A stretch of DNA of 64,000 bases from Paenibacillus doosanensis. GTDB taxonomy: Bacteria; Bacillota; Bacilli; Paenibacillales; NBRC-103111. The translations under genes were made by a program, and so were the position numbers. The stretch covers positions 31,389-95,388 of the forward strand of contig NZ_JANYUY010000029.1 in assembly GCF_025060755.1 (NCBI RefSeq), in the 5' to 3' direction. The notes below the pieces were generated by a model. That model saw only the letters and a list, made by a program, of their open reading frames with translations, had not been told where the DNA came from and did not search any database. Positions 1-7,316 of the stretch are shown here, piece by piece. The first letter of the stretch is position 1. Every line of letters begins with the position of its first letter.

Positions 1-501
1 GATGTCGTCGGCGTGGAAGTAGGCGGAGCGCTCAAAAATATCATTGCGCTCGGTGCGGGCCTCACCGACGGGCTCGGCTACGGAGATAACGCCAAGGCGG
101 CGCTGCTGACGAGAGGGCTTGCGGAAATAAGCAGACTGGGCACCGCGATGGGCGGCAATCCGCTCACCTTTGCCGGTCTGGCCGGAATCGGCGATCTCGT
201 CGTCACTTGCACCAGCAAGCATAGCCGTAATTGGCGGGCGGGCTACCTGATCGCGCAGGGGCATCCTCTGGATGACGTGCTCAAGCAGATGGGGATGGTT
301 GTCGAAGGCGTCAAAACGACGCAAGCGGCTTACAAGCTGTCGCGTCAATACGATGTGACGATGCCGATTGCCGACGAGCTGTACGAGGTGCTGTTCAACG
401 GGAAAACGGCGGCGGCGGCGGTAGAGGATTTGATGGGGCGCGGACGCACCCATGAGCTTGAGGAAGTAGCCAAGCCTGTGCAAACAAAATGGTTCGGGTA
501 G
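1..501 (+). CDS. gpsA: Glycerol-3-phosphate dehydrogenase [NAD(P)+], C-terminal part
   Basis: The 5' end lies outside the window; the reading frame is open from base 1 and encodes the last 166 residues. GpsA reduces dihydroxyacetone phosphate to sn-glycerol-3-phosphate, the backbone for phospholipids, in the cytosol. The segment [14 protein letters not shown] with its catalytic lysine and the substrate-binding [15 protein letters not shown] region are typical of the C-terminal domain. In B. subtilis gpsA sits directly beside yphE/yphF and spoIVA, which matches the neighbours here. The stop is followed by about 90 bases and then the SpoVIF gene. Confidence 0.96.
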   Translation, partial: DVVGVEVGGALKNIIALGAGLTDGLGYGDNAKAALLTRGLAEISRLGTAMGGNPLTFAGLAGIGDLVVTCTSKHSRNWRAGYLIAQGHPLDDVLKQMGMVVEGVKTTQAAYKLSRQYDVTMPIADELYEVLFNGKTAAAAVEDLMGRGRTHELEEVAKPVQTKWFG

Positions 502-594
502 TTATGCGCCTACACGGTTCATGACCGCGGTTCATACAATACCTTAGGTTCATAACCCCTTTAGAGGGCTATGAGGTTAAGGAGGGACAGGACA

Positions 595-870
595 GTGGCC
601 GACAAACATACGCCAAAAGACATTTTGAATGCCGTAAAAAAGAAAACCGGAAAAAATGTGAGCGAAAAAGATATTTATAAGCTGGCGAGCGGCGTTAAGC
701 CTTCCACGATGCAAAGCGAAGCGCAGCTGCGGCAGTTGATCAAGCAAGTATCCGGTCTGGTGAACGTACCGGTGTCCGAATCGACCATCAATGAGATCAT
801 ACAATCGGTGAAGGGCAGCAAGAACGGCAATACGATGGAGCAGCTTATGAAGCTGATTTCAAAAAAATAA
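595..870 (+). CDS. Stage VI sporulation protein F family (SpoVIF)
   Basis: A 91-residue lysine-rich protein. The chosen start is GTG at 595, preceded by a strong AAGGAGGG site at about 579-586; an upstream in-frame start at 571 lies ahead of that site and is unlikely. The pattern KDILNAVKKKTGKNVSEKDI followed by ASGVKPSTMQSEAQLRQLIKQ resembles the SpoVIF/YjcC family, which acts in late spore coat maturation in Bacillus. The family call is from recognition of the sequence and its sporulation neighbourhood. No signal peptide or membrane segment is seen. A strong terminator follows immediately. Confidence 0.8.
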   Translation: MADKHTPKDILNAVKKKTGKNVSEKDIYKLASGVKPSTMQSEAQLRQLIKQVSGLVNVPVSESTINEIIQSVKGSKNGNTMEQLMKLISKK

Positions 871-880
871 CAGTTTCGTG

Positions 881-917
881 GCATAAGCGTCCTTCGGGCG
901 CGCTTATGCTTTTTTTA
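881..917 (+). terminator. Rho-independent terminator after the SpoVIF gene
   Basis: A 9-bp perfect stem GCATAAGCG / CGCTTATGC with a CG-rich loop is followed by seven T residues. Confidence 0.9.
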
Positions 918-926
918 TGTTATAAT
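918..926 (+). promoter_or_regulatory. Extended -10 promoter for the DUF2768/ferredoxin unit
   Basis: TGTTATAAT is a perfect extended -10 element just after the terminator T-run. The -35 region would overlap the terminator and is not recognisable, so the call rests on the extended -10 alone. Transcription would start near 933, ahead of the small gene at 991. Confidence 0.45.
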
Positions 927-990
927 AGCAAAGAATATTTTGGGTGTTTTCGATCATACATAATAATTCATTCGATAGGGGTCGTAGTTC

Positions 991-1170
991 ATGTCTTCGA
1001 TGGATAAAATGTGGGCGTCGTTTATCGCAATCGGGTTGATGGTGTTCGCATCTTTGATCATTTCTTTTGCCAGAACGAGAACGAAGGGCGTTCTTCGGGC
1101 GGTATTGTCGATCATCGCTTTTTTAATGTTTATTCCGATTTTGCTGTACATGCTGGTTTCATTGCTCTAG
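991..1170 (+). CDS. DUF2768 small membrane protein (YphE-like)
   Basis: A 59-residue protein with two hydrophobic segments, about residues 9-24 (ASFIAIGLMVFASLIISF) and 36-58 (VLSIIAFLMFIPILLYMLVS), joined by a basic loop ARTRTKG. This is the size and topology of the DUF2768/YphE family, whose gene sits between gpsA and yphF in B. subtilis. Function unknown; an integral membrane role is inferred. The ATG at 991 gives the full two-helix protein, although no strong ribosome site precedes it; internal ATGs at 1000 and 1009 are possible alternatives. Confidence 0.75.
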   Translation: MSSMDKMWASFIAIGLMVFASLIISFARTRTKGVLRAVLSIIAFLMFIPILLYMLVSLL

Positions 1171-1234
1171 ACCGGCTGCCGCCGCAAAGATCGCCCGCAA
1201 GAGGCTTTCATACGTATTGGAGGGTATAACATCT

Positions 1235-1528
1235 ATGATTACGTTGATTGGACGCAAGGTCCGCAAGGAAGTAGAGAGAGAAGGCGGATTGACGATTCTG
1301 GATCTCGCCATGAAGCATGGCGTCGATTGGTCGTTCTCTTGCACCCGGGGCACCTGTGCCAGATGCAGATGCTTGATTAAAGAAGGAAGCGGGCTGCTAA
1401 GCGAGCCGACGGACGCCGAGCTGGACCGGCTGGAGCCGGAAGAGATCGAAGCCGGGTTTCGTCTTGGCTGCCAAGCTGTCGTCAAACAGGACGGGCCTGT
1501 GACGGTGCAGTATAAGCCTTATTTTTAA
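1235..1528 (+). CDS. 2Fe-2S ferredoxin-type protein (first copy)
   Basis: A 97-residue plant-type ferredoxin fold. The start ATG 1235 is set by GGAGGG at 1219-1224; an in-frame TTG at 1217 lies on top of that site. Cluster ligands are Cys36, Cys41 and Cys44 in SCTRGTCARCRC (C-x4-C-x2-C) plus a distal Cys in RLGCQA. Such proteins carry single electrons to a partner enzyme in the cytosol; the partner is not evident. A second, diverged ferredoxin gene lies 630 bases downstream in the same orientation. Both are inserted in what is otherwise the conserved yphE-yphF-spoIVA order. Confidence 0.85.
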   Translation: MITLIGRKVRKEVEREGGLTILDLAMKHGVDWSFSCTRGTCARCRCLIKEGSGLLSEPTDAELDRLEPEEIEAGFRLGCQAVVKQDGPVTVQYKPYF

Positions 1529-1549
1529 ATGTAAGAAAAGGGGATTGTC

Positions 1550-2137
1550 GTGGAAGGTATAGACAAGCTGGGGGATGCGCTGAAGATGCTGCTTGCCGAT
1601 TTGAGCCGCGTGGAAGAGCCTTGGCTGATCGGGGGCAGCTGCGGTTTGCTAATGCAGGGAGTTTCTCTGGCGCAGGCGCCCAGAGATTTGGATATGTACG
1701 CCGACCGGGCCGGAGCGGCGGCCATCCATAGCGCTTTGCTGGCCTATTCGGTCGATGAGCAGCAGGAAGACCGTTCCTCCATGTATTGTTCCGTCTTAAG
1801 CCATTACCGTCTATCCGGCATTACGCTGGAGCTGGTCGGGGACTTCGAAGTGACGGCGCATGACAGCGTCTATCGTGTGGAGACGGACTATTTGTACAAG
1901 GAGCTGGCGGCGTCGTACCCGCTCGCAGACAGTGCGGGAAAACCGCTTAAGCTGATGCCGCTTGAGCACGAGCTGATCTTCAATCTGCTCAGGGACCGGC
2001 CTGACCGGTATGAAGCCATAGCCAGAGTGATGGCGGGCCGATACGGCGGATGGACGAAAGCGCTGGATCAGCTCGTGGCGCGCAATCGGCTAAGCGACGC
2101 GCTCGTCTCCCGTTTGCAGCGTCTGCTGCAAGGATGA
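1550..2137 (+). CDS. Nucleotidyltransferase-like protein
   Basis: 195 residues starting at GTG 1550, preceded by AAAAGGGG. The motif IGGSCGLLMQG followed by RDLDMY is the GG(S)-xn-DxD signature of the polymerase-beta-like nucleotidyltransferase fold, as in minimal or aminoglycoside-type nucleotidyltransferases. A second acidic residue in LELVGDFEV may complete the metal site. The substrate cannot be told from sequence. It lies between two ferredoxin genes in one orientation with short gaps and is probably co-transcribed. The fold is likely; the activity is an inference. Confidence 0.6.
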   Translation: MEGIDKLGDALKMLLADLSRVEEPWLIGGSCGLLMQGVSLAQAPRDLDMYADRAGAAAIHSALLAYSVDEQQEDRSSMYCSVLSHYRLSGITLELVGDFEVTAHDSVYRVETDYLYKELAASYPLADSAGKPLKLMPLEHELIFNLLRDRPDRYEAIARVMAGRYGGWTKALDQLVARNRLSDALVSRLQRLLQG

Positions 2138-2162
2138 CTCGGAAGGAAAAGGAGAACGGCAG

Positions 2163-2492
2163 ATGGCTCGCGTAACGTTTTTGCCGGACGGCAAATCGGT
2201 TGAAGTGCGCCCGGGAACGACTCTGCTCGATGCGTCCCGCCGGGCGAGGGTTACGATCCGCACCCGCTGCGGGGGAAAAGCCGCCTGTCTGATGTGCAAA
2301 GTGACGGCGGGCGATCAAGGATTGGCCGCCGCCAATCAGAACGAACGTTTAAAGCTCGGCGGTCTGCTGGAGCAGGGATTCCGGCTTGCTTGCCAAGCCA
2401 AAGTGACGGGCGATTGTCTCATCACTTTGCCCGAGGACCCGCTGAAAGCGGCCGTAAGAAAGCAGCTGGAGCGGCAGCAGGAGGAAGAATAA
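2163..2492 (+). CDS. 2Fe-2S ferredoxin-type protein (second copy)
   Basis: 109 residues, ATG at 2163 after GGAAAAGGAGAA. The cluster motif is RCGGKAACLMCKV (C-x5-C-x2-C), one residue longer in the first gap than the neighbouring ferredoxin, with the fourth Cys in RLACQA. The C-terminus ends in a charged helix rich in Gln, Glu and Arg. It is a small cytosolic electron carrier with unknown partner. Only three bases separate its stop from the next start, so it is translationally tied to the lipoprotein gene. Confidence 0.85.
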   Translation: MARVTFLPDGKSVEVRPGTTLLDASRRARVTIRTRCGGKAACLMCKVTAGDQGLAAANQNERLKLGGLLEQGFRLACQAKVTGDCLITLPEDPLKAAVRKQLERQQEEE

Positions 2493-2495
2493 CCG

Positions 2496-3233
2496 ATGAA
2501 ATGGAAGCTACGGAAAGCATGGGCGCCGATTTGGATGCTGACGGCGTTCATATTGCTCTCGGGCTGCATGTATCCGAAGGAGCAGCTCAAACAAAATCAG
2601 GTCGCATCCGGCGAATACGTCGTCGTCGTACAAAATGCGGTCGATCAGTTTCATACTAAAACCGGCGTGCTGCCTATCAAAAACAGCGATCAAATGACGC
2701 CGCTTTACGAGAAATACCCGATCGATTTCAAAAAGCTCAAGGAACGCGGGCTGATCTCGAACATCCCGGCCAACGCTTTTGAAAACGGCGGTACGGCCAT
2801 TTATGTGCTCGTCGATGTGGAAACGAAGCCTACGGTCAAAATGATGGATTTGACATCGTTCCAGCTGACGGTAGAGCTGCAAAAGCAGGTGGATGAGTAC
2901 AAGTCGAAAAATAACGGAAAGCTGCCTCTGGGCGAACCCGTGGCTCCGTCGTATTTCCGGATCGATTTTGCCCAAATGAACAAAAAGCCGTTGCAGGCAA
3001 GCAGCATGTACACGCGGCAGGTGATGCTGCCTTTACTGATCGACGAAACGGGACGGGTATCTATCGATTATTCGGAAGAAATTATGCGCCTTATCGACAA
3101 AAAATCGCTTCAAAGCAGCTTGAAGCCGGATCAGGACTTAAGAGAGCTGCTCGTGCAGGAATCCTACTATGTTCCGGCGCGCACAGGCCCCTATCATTGG
3201 CTGAACGGACAGCCGACGCCGGTTCTCGAATAG
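2496..3233 (+). CDS. YphF-like predicted lipoprotein
   Basis: 245 residues. The N-terminus is basic, followed by a hydrophobic stretch and the lipobox LLSGC, with the modified Cys at residue 24. The rest is extracytoplasmic, lysine-rich and without recognised catalytic motifs. Position between the DUF2768 gene and spoIVA corresponds to yphF of B. subtilis, a lipoprotein of about the same length. A role in sporulation is suggested only by that context. The ATG at 2496 is preceded by GGAGGAAG. Confidence 0.7.
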   Translation: MKWKLRKAWAPIWMLTAFILLSGCMYPKEQLKQNQVASGEYVVVVQNAVDQFHTKTGVLPIKNSDQMTPLYEKYPIDFKKLKERGLISNIPANAFENGGTAIYVLVDVETKPTVKMMDLTSFQLTVELQKQVDEYKSKNNGKLPLGEPVAPSYFRIDFAQMNKKPLQASSMYTRQVMLPLLIDETGRVSIDYSEEIMRLIDKKSLQSSLKPDQDLRELLVQESYYVPARTGPYHWLNGQPTPVLE

Positions 3234-3246
3234 TCCGGCGCAGCCG

Positions 3247-3286
3247 AGCCTCTATTAACCTTTACAAGGGAGATAGAGGCTTTTTG
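3247..3286 (+). terminator. Terminator after the YphF-like gene
   Basis: The stem GCCTCTAT (3248-3255) pairs with ATAGAGGC (3273-3280) and is followed by TTTTT. Confidence 0.85.
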
Positions 3287-3316
3287 CCGTTTCCTCCGAG
3301 CCGGCCCGCCTTCCGC

Positions 3317-3342
3317 GAGTCCCTGTAAGGGGACTTTTTTCG
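3317..3342 (+). terminator. Second short hairpin with T-run
   Basis: AGTCCC pairs with GGGACT around a short loop, followed by six T residues (TTTTTT). It lies about 30 bases after the first terminator and may be a backup that insulates spoIVA from readthrough. Confidence 0.6.
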
Positions 3343-3461
3343 TTTGTCCAAGAATATCAAGCGGCAACCGTTCATATATTCACAAAGAGATGAAGCCGCG
3401 GTGGGTTGCCGTTGTCAAACAAGGAGTGATTTGAAAATAAAATATATGATTTCGAATCATC

Positions 3462-3487
3462 ATATTTTGTTAGCTAGTACATATATT
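3462..3487 (+). promoter_or_regulatory. Candidate sigma-E promoter of spoIVA
   Basis: ATATT at 3462-3466 and CATATATT at 3480-3487 are separated by 13 bases, fitting the usual sigma-E pattern (ATA-type -35, CATACAnT-type -10; 6 of 8 matches at -10). B. subtilis spoIVA is sigma-E dependent. An inverted repeat CTAGTA/TACTAG (3474-3479, 3490-3495) flanks the -10. The rest of the 317-base gap 3234-3550 contains the two terminators, an 8-bp inverted repeat CGGCAACC/GGTTGCCG (3362-3369, 3404-3411) and no convincing gene. Confidence 0.5.
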
Positions 3488-3550
3488 TTTACTAGTCCAA
3501 AAAGCATGTGTACGAGTTTCGTCTTAAACAACCTGTAGGAGGGATTCTCA

Positions 3551-5029
3551 TTGGAAAAAGTGGATATCTTTAAGGACATTGCAGAGCGTACTGGCGGGGA
3601 TATTTACCTGGGGGTCGTTGGAGCGGTCCGTACGGGGAAATCAACGTTTATCAAGCGCTTTATGGAATCGATCGTGCTGCCCAACATTCAAAACGAGGCC
3701 GATCGTATCCGGGCGACGGATGAATTGCCACAAAGCGCGGCGGGCCGGACCATTATGACGACGGAGCCGAAATTCGTACCGAACAATGCAGTACAGCTGC
3801 ATGTTGCTGAAGGACTGAATGTCAATGTTCGTCTCGTGGACTGCGTCGGCTACGTAGTCGAAGGGGCGAAAGGGTATGAGGACGAGAACGGCCCGCGGAT
3901 GATCAATACCCCTTGGTTCGACGAAGCGATCCCGTTCCAGGAGGCAGCCGAGATCGGAACGCGCAAAGTGATTCAGGAGCATGCGACGCTCGGCGTCGTC
4001 ATTACGACTGACGGCTCGATCGCCGAAATTCCGCGCTCTTCTTATGTCGATGCGGAAGCAAGGATTATTTCCGAGCTGAAGGAAGTCGGCAAACCGTTCA
4101 TCGTGATCGTCAACTCCACCAAGCCTAACGGCGAAATCGCCCAGGAGCTTCGCGGCGAGCTGCAAGCGAGTCACGACGTTCCCGTAGTGGCCATGAGCGT
4201 AGCGAATATGAATGAAGACGATATGATTTCCGTGCTTCGCGAAGTGCTCTACGAATTCCCTGTTCACGAAGTTAACGTCAACCTGCCAAGCTGGGTTATG
4301 GTGCTGGAGGAAAACCACTGGCTTCGTTCCCACTTTGAAAATTCCGTCCGCGAGACGGTGCAGGATATCCGCAGACTTCGCGACGTGGACCGTGTGGTCA
4401 GCCACTTCGAGGAATACGAATTTATCGATAAAGCGGCGCTGGCCGGCATGAATATGGGGCAAGGCGTGGCCGAGATCGATCTGTACGCTCCCGACGAGCT
4501 GTACGATCGCATCTTGATGGAAGTCGTCGGGGTCGAAATCCGCGGCAAGGATCATCTCTTGCAGCTGATGCAGGAATTCAGCCACGCCAAGCGCGAGTAC
4601 GACCATTTTGCCGAAGCGCTTGAAATGGTCAAAACGACCGGCTACGGCATTGCGCCGCCGACGCTCGCCGAGATGGCTTTGGATGAGCCGGAGCTGATCC
4701 GTCAAGGCTCGCGCTTCGGGGTGCGCCTGAAGGCGACGGCGCCGTCGATTCATATGATCCGCGTCGACGTCGAATCCGAGTTTTCGCCGATCATCGGTAC
4801 GGAGAAGCAGAGCGAGGAGCTGGTGCGCTACCTGATGCAGGATTTCGAGGACAATCCGCTCAAAATATGGGAATCCGATATTTTCGGCAGATCGCTGCAT
4901 TCCATCGTCCGCGAAGGCATTCAGGGCAAGCTGGCTATGATGCCCGACAACGCCCGGTACAAATTGCAGGAGACGCTCGGGCGCATCATCAACGAAGGCT
5001 CCGGCGGCCTGATCGCAATCATTTTGTAA
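3551..5029 (+). CDS. spoIVA: Stage IV sporulation protein A, spore coat morphogenetic ATPase
   Basis: 492 residues, the usual SpoIVA length. It binds and hydrolyses ATP and polymerises on the forespore surface to form the basement layer of the coat. Walker A is GAVRTGKST at residues 24-32, followed by a Walker-B-like RLVDCVGY. The TTG start at 3551 is fixed by AGGAGGGA just upstream and by the conserved N-terminus EKVDIFKDIAERTGGDIYLG. The C-terminal end NEGSGGLIAIIL is also characteristic. The gene is monocistronic, bounded by terminators on both sides. Confidence 0.98.
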   Translation: MEKVDIFKDIAERTGGDIYLGVVGAVRTGKSTFIKRFMESIVLPNIQNEADRIRATDELPQSAAGRTIMTTEPKFVPNNAVQLHVAEGLNVNVRLVDCVGYVVEGAKGYEDENGPRMINTPWFDEAIPFQEAAEIGTRKVIQEHATLGVVITTDGSIAEIPRSSYVDAEARIISELKEVGKPFIVIVNSTKPNGEIAQELRGELQASHDVPVVAMSVANMNEDDMISVLREVLYEFPVHEVNVNLPSWVMVLEENHWLRSHFENSVRETVQDIRRLRDVDRVVSHFEEYEFIDKAALAGMNMGQGVAEIDLYAPDELYDRILMEVVGVEIRGKDHLLQLMQEFSHAKREYDHFAEALEMVKTTGYGIAPPTLAEMALDEPELIRQGSRFGVRLKATAPSIHMIRVDVESEFSPIIGTEKQSEELVRYLMQDFEDNPLKIWESDIFGRSLHSIVREGIQGKLAMMPDNARYKLQETLGRIINEGSGGLIAIIL

Positions 5030-5051
5030 TAAATTTCACCAAATACAGGAG

Positions 5052-5079
5052 AAAATGCACTCTTGCGGGTGCATTTTTT
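5052..5079 (+). terminator. Terminator after spoIVA
   Basis: AAAATGCAC pairs with GTGCATTTT, followed by a T-run. Confidence 0.9.
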
Positions 5080-5088
5080 CGTTTTGAC

Positions 5089-5117
5089 TTGAAAAAGTGT
5101 GTGCCGTGTATTACTAT
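5089..5117 (+). promoter_or_regulatory. Promoter of the HU gene
   Basis: TTGAAA (5089-5094), a 17-base spacer, and TACTAT (5112-5117) make a good sigma-A promoter. Transcription would begin near 5124, at the base of a strong stem-loop. Confidence 0.6.
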
Positions 5118-5125
5118 AGTCTTGA

Positions 5126-5182
5126 TTTATCGCATAGGAATAGCAAAGTTTGGTAATCCGGACGGACTTCCGCTGCGATAAA
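5126..5182 (+). promoter_or_regulatory. Structured 5' leader of the HU mRNA
   Basis: TTTATCGCA (5126-5134) and TGCGATAAA (5174-5182) form a perfect 9-bp stem enclosing about 39 bases with two smaller potential stems (GGA...TCC and CGG...CCG), so a three-way junction is possible. It begins within a few bases of the predicted transcript start, leaving about 190 bases before the start codon. A 5' stem would protect this mRNA from 5'-dependent decay. I see no known riboswitch consensus in it, and no further gene in 5030-5369. Confidence 0.55.
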
Positions 5183-5369
5183 GATAGCCGCTTTTTTGGG
5201 GGCCGGAAAGCTGCCGGTAAAGGCTTCACTCAAGGTTTTAGCGCGCTTGCATGTATATTTTTGAACTTTTCGGTTAACAAAGGAAGTAACAGGAAAAATC
5301 GTCAATACGGCGTACTTCTCTTTTGCTAAGAACCGTCTTGAAATTAAGTTTTGGGGGGAGGTGAATGGC

Positions 5370-5642
5370 ATGAATAAATCTGAATTGATTAACAAGGTGG
5401 CAGAAACCAGCGAGCTTTCCAAGAAGGATGCTACTAAAGCGGTTGAGGCTGTTTTTGAAGCGATCTCCGAAGCTCTGCAAAGCGGGGATAAAGTGCAACT
5501 GGTAGGATTCGGAAATTTCGAAGTTCGTGAACGTTCCGCTCGTAAAGGACGCAATCCGCAAACGGGTGAAGAAATCGAAATTCCATCCAGCAAAATCCCG
5601 GCTTTCAAACCGGGTAAAGCTCTGAGAGACGGAATCCAATAA
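5370..5642 (+). CDS. hup: HU family DNA-binding protein
   Basis: 90 residues, a full-length HU. It bends and compacts DNA as a homodimer in the nucleoid. The N-terminus [12 protein letters not shown], the core [15 protein letters not shown], and the DNA-binding arm [23 protein letters not shown] are diagnostic. ATG 5370 is chosen over the in-frame GTG at 5361 because GGGGGGAGGTG directly precedes it. The strong ribosome site and the structured leader fit an abundant protein. Corresponds to hbs of B. subtilis, also next to spoIVA. Confidence 0.98.
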   Translation: MNKSELINKVAETSELSKKDATKAVEAVFEAISEALQSGDKVQLVGFGNFEVRERSARKGRNPQTGEEIEIPSSKIPAFKPGKALRDGIQ

Positions 5643-5684
5643 GCAAGCGTAAGTACATAAGTCTTACGGCTATTTCGATAGCAT

Positions 5685-5716
5685 AACACCCGAATCGTGA
5701 AGGTTCGGGTGTTTAT
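5685..5716 (+). terminator. Terminator after hup
   Basis: AACACCCGAA pairs with TTCGGGTGTT, followed by a T-rich tract. Confidence 0.85.
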
Positions 5717-5746
5717 ATTTCCGGCCAAAAAAATCTTCATCAATAC

Positions 5747-5776
5747 TTTACAAATCGGGCCCGGCCATCTTATAAT
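5747..5776 (+). promoter_or_regulatory. Promoter of the tRNA-Pro gene
   Basis: TTTACA (5747-5752), 18 bases, TATAAT (5771-5776). Start is expected about 15 bases before the tRNA. Confidence 0.75.
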
Positions 5777-5797
5777 AATACTTGTTTACATGACAAT

Positions 5798-5874
5798 CGG
5801 GGTATGGCGCAGCCTGGTAGCGCGCACCCTTGGGGTGGGTGAGGTCGCACGTTCGAATCGTGTTACTCCGACCA
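5798..5874 (+). tRNA. tRNA-Pro (anticodon GGG)
   Basis: A complete cloverleaf of 77 bases including an encoded CCA end. Acceptor CGGGGTA pairs with TACTCCG, D-stem GCGC/GCGC, anticodon stem CACCC/GGGTG with loop TTGGGGT (anticodon GGG), and T-arm GCACG-TTCGAAT-CGTGT. It has its own promoter and terminator, so it is a single-gene transcription unit reading proline CCC/CCU codons. Confidence 0.95.
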
Positions 5875-5876
5875 TG

Positions 5877-5910
5877 AAAAAGACATCGTAAAATCGGTGT
5901 CTTTTTGTTT
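5877..5910 (+). terminator. Terminator after tRNA-Pro
   Basis: AAAAAGACATCG pairs with CGGTGTCTTTTT (one G-T pair) around a 6-base loop. Confidence 0.9.
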
Positions 5911-5949
5911 TGAATAGCCGCGGTTAGATGAATGAGGGGGCTTACTAGA

Positions 5950-6876
5950 GTGAGAGAGAAAGCAAGAATGTGGCTTGCGTCCAACGACTGGACCATGTAC
6001 GGCATCATTGTTTCGATTTTCCTGGTTTGGCGGATCGGCGTCGTGGGCAACTGGAGCACGGCCTGCTGGGTGCTGCTGATGATTTGCTTATTGGGAGTCC
6101 GCAAAGATCAAACCGATGTCGATTGGAAACGTTTTTTTATTTTCGGCCTGCCGCTGCTGGGCGTATTTTATTATTTCTACGGCTCGGGCAACGGGCTGTG
6201 GTGGAAGATCGCCAATTGGATGTTCGAAAACAACCGCCATCCGTGGACTTGGGACAGCATGATGAACAGCATCCCCTTCAACGACGGCGCATGGACCCGA
6301 ATCATCGCCCGCCCTCGCTTGGACAACTGGATGGTGTGGGTATATAACTACGGCTTCGTTCTGTCGCTGTGGGTTTGCATCGTGCGCAGCTTCTGGACCA
6401 AAAGCGTCAAGAAGATGATGTCTTACGCTTTGTCGGGGCATTTGCTGCAGTTCCCGCTTATACTGCCGTTTTACAATTTGATTTTGCTGCGCGAAGTGTG
6501 GTGGGTCAAAGGACAGCCCGACCTGCTGGGACGCCAGTTTGCGACGGAGAACGATCTGCTCGTCAATGTCATGAACTGCTTCCCGAGCATGCATACGTCG
6601 ATCTCCTTTGCGATGCTGCTTTTGGCTCTGCGCGAAAAGGATCGGATTTTTAAATACATGATGGTCGCATACTGCTCGGCAATTATTTTCTCGACGCTGT
6701 ATTTGCAAATTCACTGGGTGCTTGACGTGATCGCCGGAATGGCGTTCGCTTACTTGATCGTGAAGCTGGCCGACCTGTTGATCGGCGTGGCGACCCGTTT
6801 GCTGCCGCAGCGCTTCAAAGGCTTCTACAGCAAAAAGAAAGACAATGCATACGCAACAGACACCATGGCTGCCTGA
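5950..6876 (+). CDS. PAP2-family membrane phosphatase
   Basis: About 308 residues from GTG 5950, chosen because GAGGGGG at 5934-5940 is correctly spaced; ATG 5932 overlaps that site. Several hydrophobic helices are visible. The PAP2 active-site motifs are CFPSMHTS (the SxH motif) and HWVLDVIAG (HxxxD), spaced as in type-2 phosphatidic-acid phosphatases and Aur1-like enzymes, acting on a lipid phosphate or lipid head group at the outer membrane face. The substrate is unknown. It occupies the place where B. subtilis has folE (mtrA) beside mtrB. Confidence 0.8.
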   Translation: MREKARMWLASNDWTMYGIIVSIFLVWRIGVVGNWSTACWVLLMICLLGVRKDQTDVDWKRFFIFGLPLLGVFYYFYGSGNGLWWKIANWMFENNRHPWTWDSMMNSIPFNDGAWTRIIARPRLDNWMVWVYNYGFVLSLWVCIVRSFWTKSVKKMMSYALSGHLLQFPLILPFYNLILLREVWWVKGQPDLLGRQFATENDLLVNVMNCFPSMHTSISFAMLLLALREKDRIFKYMMVAYCSAIIFSTLYLQIHWVLDVIAGMAFAYLIVKLADLLIGVATRLLPQRFKGFYSKKKDNAYATDTMAA

Positions 6877-6907
6877 CGGGCGGCTTTTCTTTTGCCGCCG
6901 GCAACAG

Positions 6908-6936
6908 TTGACAACGGGACTGTTTTTCTGCATCAT
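6908..6936 (+). promoter_or_regulatory. Possible promoter of mtrB
   Basis: A perfect -35 TTGACA (6908-6913), 17 bases, and a weak -10 CATCAT (6931-6936). A GC-rich hairpin GGCGGC/GCCGCC without a T-run (6880-6899) lies between the phosphatase gene and this promoter. Confidence 0.45.
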
Positions 6937-6972
6937 ACAAGTAAAGACGCTGGACAGGAAGGGAAGATTGCC

Positions 6973-7203
6973 ATGGAAGCTGGTAACGTGAATCAAGGGG
7001 ATTACTTCGTCATAAAGGCCAAAGAGAACGGCGTGCAGGTCATCGGATTAACCCGCGGGCAAGATACGAAATTTCATCACACCGAGAAGCTGGACAAAGG
7101 CGAAGTGATGATCGCCCAGTTTACGGCGCACACGTCGGCTGTCAAAATCCGCGGCAAAGCGGTCGTGATGACGAAGCACGGGGTTGTGGATACGGAGGAA
7201 TAA
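6973..7203 (+). CDS. mtrB: Tryptophan RNA-binding attenuation protein (TRAP)
   Basis: 76 residues, the TRAP size. TRAP forms an 11-subunit ring that, when loaded with tryptophan, wraps RNA carrying repeated GAG/UAG triplets and so blocks trp expression. The core [20 protein letters not shown] is nearly identical to the Bacillus protein as I recall it. The RNA-contacting Lys-Lys-Arg triad aligns with Lys39, Lys58 and Arg60. ATG 6973 is chosen because AGGAAGGGAAG precedes it and the upstream 27 codons match nothing in TRAP. Its target site is visible at 17403-17460. Confidence 0.96.
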   Translation: MEAGNVNQGDYFVIKAKENGVQVIGLTRGQDTKFHHTEKLDKGEVMIAQFTAHTSAVKIRGKAVVMTKHGVVDTEE

Positions 7204-7216
7204 TTTTTCAAATTTC

Positions 7217-7238
7217 GCAGGCATAGCCTGCTTTTTTT
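7217..7238 (+). terminator. Terminator after mtrB
   Basis: GCAGGC / GCCTGC with a 3-base loop, followed by seven T residues. Confidence 0.85.
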
Positions 7239-7316
7239 CGTTGTACAATGATAGAAGAGGGATTTCGGCCAAGCATTCACACACGACGCAGATGAAGTGA
7301 AGGAGGATTTTGTCCG

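Noticed and set aside
3431..3538. A 35-residue frame from TTG 3431 with AAGGAG upstream
   Set aside because: Spacing to the start is only four bases and the frame runs across the proposed spoIVA promoter; no protein-like features.
3641..4900. A 419-codon open frame on the minus strand opposite spoIVA
   Set aside because: It is His/Arg/Asp-rich with no ribosome site and is the usual antisense shadow of a GC-biased gene; spoIVA explains the locus.
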